A stretch of 8,238 nt of DNA from contig CAZAWA010000084.1 in NCBI GenBank assembly GCA_964488675.1, positions 1 through 8,238 on the forward strand, written 5' to 3'. Every line of letters starts with the position of its first letter. The stretch's first letter is position 1. A program made the position numbers and the translations under genes. The notes under the pieces were generated by a model. That model was given only the letters and a program-made list of their open reading frames with translations, was not told the DNA's origin and made no database searches. This stretch comes from QZKY01 sp964488675. Its GTDB lineage: Bacteria; Pseudomonadota; Gammaproteobacteria; Burkholderiales; Burkholderiaceae_D. Positions 5,202-8,238 of this stretch are shown here, one piece after another.

Positions 5202-5239
5202 AAAAAAAACGGCACCCAGGTTTCCCGAGGTGCCGTTTT
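5202..5239 (-). terminator. Rho-independent terminator of rpoC
   Basis: On the minus strand, arms AAAACGGCACC (5239-5229) and GGTGCCGTTTT (5216-5206) pair perfectly over 11 bp around a 12-nt loop. They run into an unbroken stretch of eight T (5209-5202). It begins about 20 bp after the rpoC stop codon. It should end the rpoBC transcript and insulate the EF-hand gene, whose start lies about 115 bp further on. Confidence 0.92.
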
Positions 5240-5259
5240 CAGTTTGCCGTTTTGCTGAA

Positions 5260-8238
5260 TCAGATTTCGGCGCTGGGCGTTTCATCCGATATGGCAGGCT
5301 GCTCGAATGCTGCTTCGAGGTTGGCCAGCTGTGCTGCCTTTTCGGCTTCCAGCAATGCGGCGCGCTCTTCCTGCTCCCACACGCCTTTTTGCTTGCGTGC
5401 GCGGTGCATGGCCAGACCGGTACCTGCCGGAATCAGACGGCCGACGATCACATTTTCCTTCAGGCCGCGCAGGCTGTCGCGCTTGCCCATGATCGCGGCT
5501 TCGGTCAACACGCGAGTGGTTTCCTGGAACGAGGCTGCGGAAATGAAGGAGTCGGTCGACAGCGATGCCTTGGTGATGCCAAGCAGCACATTTTCGTAAG
5601 TGGCAGGTATCTTGCCCTGCGCAATCACGCGGTCGTTTTCGTCCAGCAGTTCAGAGCGCTCGACCTGCTCGCCCGTGATGTAGCTGGTGTCACCCGGATT
5701 GTCCACCGCCACGCGGCGCAGCATCTGACGGACAATCACTTCGATGTGCTTGTCGTTGATCTTCACGCCCTGCAGTCGGTACACATCCTGCACTTCATCC
5801 ACGATGTAGCGCGCCAGCGCCTCGATACCCAGCAGGCGCAGAATGTCCTGCGGATCGGCCGGGCCGTCGACGATCATCTCGCCCTTGTTCACCACCTGGC
5901 CGTCATGCACCAGCACCTGCTTGTCCTTGGTGATCAGGAACTCGTGGCGCTCGCCGTCCATGTCGGTGATTTCCAGTCGTTGCTTGCCCTTGGTTTCCTT
6001 GCCGAACGCAACCGTGCCGGTGACTTCGGCCAGCGTGCCGGCGTCCTTCGGCGAACGGGCCTCGAACAGTTCGGCCACGCGCGGCAGACCGCCGGTAATG
6101 TCGCGGGTTTTTTGCGATTCGGTCGGGATACGCGCCAGCACTTCGCCAACCGATACTTTCTGGCCGTCTCGCACCATCAGAAGCGCGCCCACCTGGAAAC
6201 CGATGGTGACGGAATGTTCGGTGCCGGCAATCTTGACTTCTTCGCCCTTGTCGTTGAGCAGCTTGACCTGCGGCCGCACCGACTTGGTGGTGGAGCCACG
6301 GCGTTTCGGGTCGATCACGACCAGCGTGGACAGACCGGTAACCTCGTCGATCTGTCTTGCGACCGTTACGCCTTCCTCGACATTCTCGAAGCGCACCGTG
6401 CCAGCATATTCGCTGATGATCGGGCGGGTCAGCGGATCCCAGCCTGCCAGCGCCGTGCCAGCCCTGATAACGAGGCCGTCACGAACATTGAGCGTGGCGC
6501 CATAAGGCACCTTGTGCCGTTCGCGTTCACGGCCATTGTCATCGGTGATCAGCACCTCGCCGGAACGGGAAATGACGATCTGGTCGCCCTTTTCGTTGGT
6601 GACATAGCGCATGGTGGCGGTGAAGCGAATCGTGCCGTTGGACTTGGCCTCGACATTGGAAGCGACCGCCGAACGCGATGCCGCGCCGCCGATGTGGAAG
6701 GTACGCATCGTCAACTGCGTGCCGGGTTCGCCGATGGACTGCGCTGCAATCACGCCGACAGCTTCGCCGACATTCACCAGCGAGCCGCGGCCGAGATCGC
6801 GGCCATAGCATTTGCTGCACATGCCGTAGCGAGTTTCGCAAGTCAGCGGCGTGCGAATCTTGACTTCATCAATACCCAGGCGCTCAATCTCTTCTACCAT
6901 GTCCTCGTTGAGCAGCGTGTCGGCTTCGTACAGGGTTTCCTGCGTTTCCGGGTCAATGACATCGTTCGCGAGCACGCGGCCAAGAATACGGTCGCGCAAT
7001 GGCTCGATGATCTCGCCGCCTTCTACCAGCGCCTTCATGACAGCACCGTTGGTGGTGCCGCAATCGTCCTCGATGATGACCAGATCCTGCGTTACATCGA
7101 CCAGACGGCGGGTCAGGTAACCGGAGTTCGCCGTCTTGAGCGCGGTGTCGGCCAGGCCTTTTCGCGCGCCGTGGGTGGAGATGAAGTACTGCAATACATT
7201 GAGGCCTTCGCGGAAGTTCGCGGTGATCGGCGTCTCGATAATGGAGCCGTCCGGCTTGGCCATCAGGCCGCGCATGCCCGCAAGCTGGCGAATCTGCGCT
7301 GCGGAACCACGAGCGCCGGAATCGGCCATCATGTAAATCGCGTTGAAGGATTCCTGCGTGCCCACCGTTCCGTCGCGCCTGGTGACAGGCTCAACCTTGA
7401 GCTGATCCATCATGGCCTTGCCGACATCGTCGCCGGTCTTGCCCCAGATATCGACCACCTTGTTGTATCGTTCGCCCGCCGTCACCAGACCGGAGGAATA
7501 CTGCTGCTCGATCTGCTTGATCTCTTGTTCGGCAGCAGCAATCAGCGATGCCTTCTGTTGCGGCACAAGCATATCGTCGATGCAGATCGAAATGCCGGCG
7601 CGCGTTGCCAGACTGAAGCCGGATTGCATCAGGCGGTCAGCAAAAACAACCGTTGCGCGCAATCCGCAACGGCGGAAGGACGAGTTGATCAGACGGGAGA
7701 TCTCTTTTTTCTTCAGCGTGCAGTTGATGGAACTGAAAGACAGCCCCTGCGGCAAAATTTCGGACAGCAAGGCACGGCCAACCGTAGTTTCGTAGCGCTT
7801 GACGGATTTCGTCAGTTCGCCGCTGGCCGCATCTCTCTCATATTCCGGAATGCGCACAGTAATGCGGCTGGTCAGCTCGATTTCCTTGTTGTCGTAGGCG
7901 CGAATCACCTCGGACACATCAGGGAACATCATGCCCTCGCCCTTGCCATTGATCTGCTCGCGCGTGGCGTAGTACAGCCCGAGCACGATATCCTGCGACG
8001 GCACGATCGACGGCTCGCCATTCGACGGGAACAGGATGTTGTTCGACGACAGCATCAGGGTGCGTGCTTCCATCTGCGCTTCAATCGACAGCGGTACATG
8101 CACTGCCATCTGGTCGCCGTCAAAGTCGGCATTGAATGCAGCGCAGACCAGCGGATGAAGCTGGATGGCCTTGCCTTCGACCAGCACCGGCTCGAAAGCC
8201 TGAATACCGAGACGATGCAGGGTCGGCGCACGATTCAG
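5260..8238 (-). CDS. rpoC: DNA-directed RNA polymerase subunit beta', C-terminal 992 codons (partial)
   Basis: Beta' is the largest subunit of RNA polymerase and carries the catalytic magnesium site. The frame is open to the right edge, where it reads LNRAPTLHRLGIQAFEP, matching E. coli beta' from about residue 423. About 420 N-terminal residues are therefore missing. In fragment numbering, the catalytic NADFDGD is at 36-42 with all three Asp present. The bridge-helix region (NFREGLNVLQYFISTHGARKG) starts near 341, and the zinc-site cysteines are C393, C467, C474 and C477. The trigger loop, GEPGTQLTMRTFHIGGAAS (504-522), includes M511 and H515. The length to the stop is close to the E. coli equivalent, so there is no large insertion or deletion. 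The GTG at 8187 is an internal valine codon, not a start. The C-terminal tail (EQPAISDETPSAEI) is acidic. A strong terminator follows. No frameshift is seen. Confidence 0.98.
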   Translation of the reverse strand: MNRAPTLHRLGIQAFEPVLVEGKAIQLHPLVCAAFNADFDGDQMAVHVPLSIEAQMEARTLMLSSNNILFPSNGEPSIVPSQDIVLGLYYATREQINGKGEGMMFPDVSEVIRAYDNKEIELTSRITVRIPEYERDAASGELTKSVKRYETTVGRALLSEILPQGLSFSSINCTLKKKEISRLINSSFRRCGLRATVVFADRLMQSGFSLATRAGISICIDDMLVPQQKASLIAAAEQEIKQIEQQYSSGLVTAGERYNKVVDIWGKTGDDVGKAMMDQLKVEPVTRRDGTVGTQESFNAIYMMADSGARGSAAQIRQLAGMRGLMAKPDGSIIETPITANFREGLNVLQYFISTHGARKGLADTALKTANSGYLTRRLVDVTQDLVIIEDDCGTTNGAVMKALVEGGEIIEPLRDRILGRVLANDVIDPETQETLYEADTLLNEDMVEEIERLGIDEVKIRTPLTCETRYGMCSKCYGRDLGRGSLVNVGEAVGVIAAQSIGEPGTQLTMRTFHIGGAASRSAVASNVEAKSNGTIRFTATMRYVTNEKGDQIVISRSGEVLITDDNGRERERHKVPYGATLNVRDGLVIRAGTALAGWDPLTRPIISEYAGTVRFENVEEGVTVARQIDEVTGLSTLVVIDPKRRGSTTKSVRPQVKLLNDKGEEVKIAGTEHSVTIGFQVGALLMVRDGQKVSVGEVLARIPTESQKTRDITGGLPRVAELFEARSPKDAGTLAEVTGTVAFGKETKGKQRLEITDMDGERHEFLITKDKQVLVHDGQVVNKGEMIVDGPADPQDILRLLGIEALARYIVDEVQDVYRLQGVKINDKHIEVIVRQMLRRVAVDNPGDTSYITGEQVERSELLDENDRVIAQGKIPATYENVLLGITKASLSTDSFISAASFQETTRVLTEAAIMGKRDSLRGLKENVIVGRLIPAGTGLAMHRARKQKGVWEQEERAALLEAEKAAQLANLEAAFEQPAISDETPSAEI

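Noticed and set aside
5087..5215. N-terminal extension of the EF-hand protein to an ATG at 5215
   Set aside because: The extension would begin inside the rpoC terminator hairpin and is basic and low in quality. The ATG at 5086 has a ribosome binding site.
5843..6505. A 220-codon plus-strand frame opposite rpoC
   Set aside because: It is Ser/Thr/Arg/Pro-rich with no domain and is antisense to conserved beta' sequence, so a shadow.
8185..8187. GTG at 8187 as the start of rpoC
   Set aside because: The frame continues to the window edge with conserved beta' sequence (LNRAPTLHRLGIQAFEP), so the gene is partial and the GTG is an internal valine.

Overview
The window looks like a chromosomal core region of a beta-proteobacterium in the order Burkholderiales, possibly near Oxalobacteraceae. 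This rests on the sequences of ribosomal protein S12 (129 aa), S7 (156 aa), the EF-G N-terminus and RNA polymerase beta'. The family-level placement comes from remembered sequence resemblance, not a search.

Layout from left to right: the minus strand carries the start of the str operon in transcription order rpsL (958-1347), rpsG (356-826), fusA (from 245, running off the left edge). A 253-bp spacer (1348-1600) separates rpsL from a divergent plus-strand gene (1601-3526) for an inner-membrane phosphoethanolamine-transferase-type protein of the EptA/CptA sulfatase-fold family. The next 331 bp (3527-3857) has no gene I can support but is rich in hairpins, including a perfect 16-bp-arm palindrome at 3783-3815. 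Two minus-strand genes of unknown function follow: a small secreted basic protein (3858-4160, TTG start with a strong ribosome binding site) and a 243-aa protein with one textbook EF-hand calcium loop (4355-5086). A strong rho-independent terminator (5202-5239) then closes rpoC (5260-8238), whose C-terminal 992 codons fill the rest of the window.

Functionally, rpoC and rpsL-rpsG-fusA are transcription and translation housekeeping genes that lie close together in many proteobacteria. Here they are split by a three-gene accessory block facing the cell envelope: a lipid or glycan phosphoethanolamine transferase, a secreted small protein and a calcium-binding protein. The rpoC terminator and the separate promoter candidates suggest that the block is transcribed on its own. 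No tRNA, rRNA, CRISPR array, insertion sequence or phage gene is visible. I found no demonstrably new biological system. The least explained parts are the EF-hand protein with its glycine-spaced hydrophobic N-terminus, the small secreted protein, and the hairpin-rich spacer between the convergent genes.
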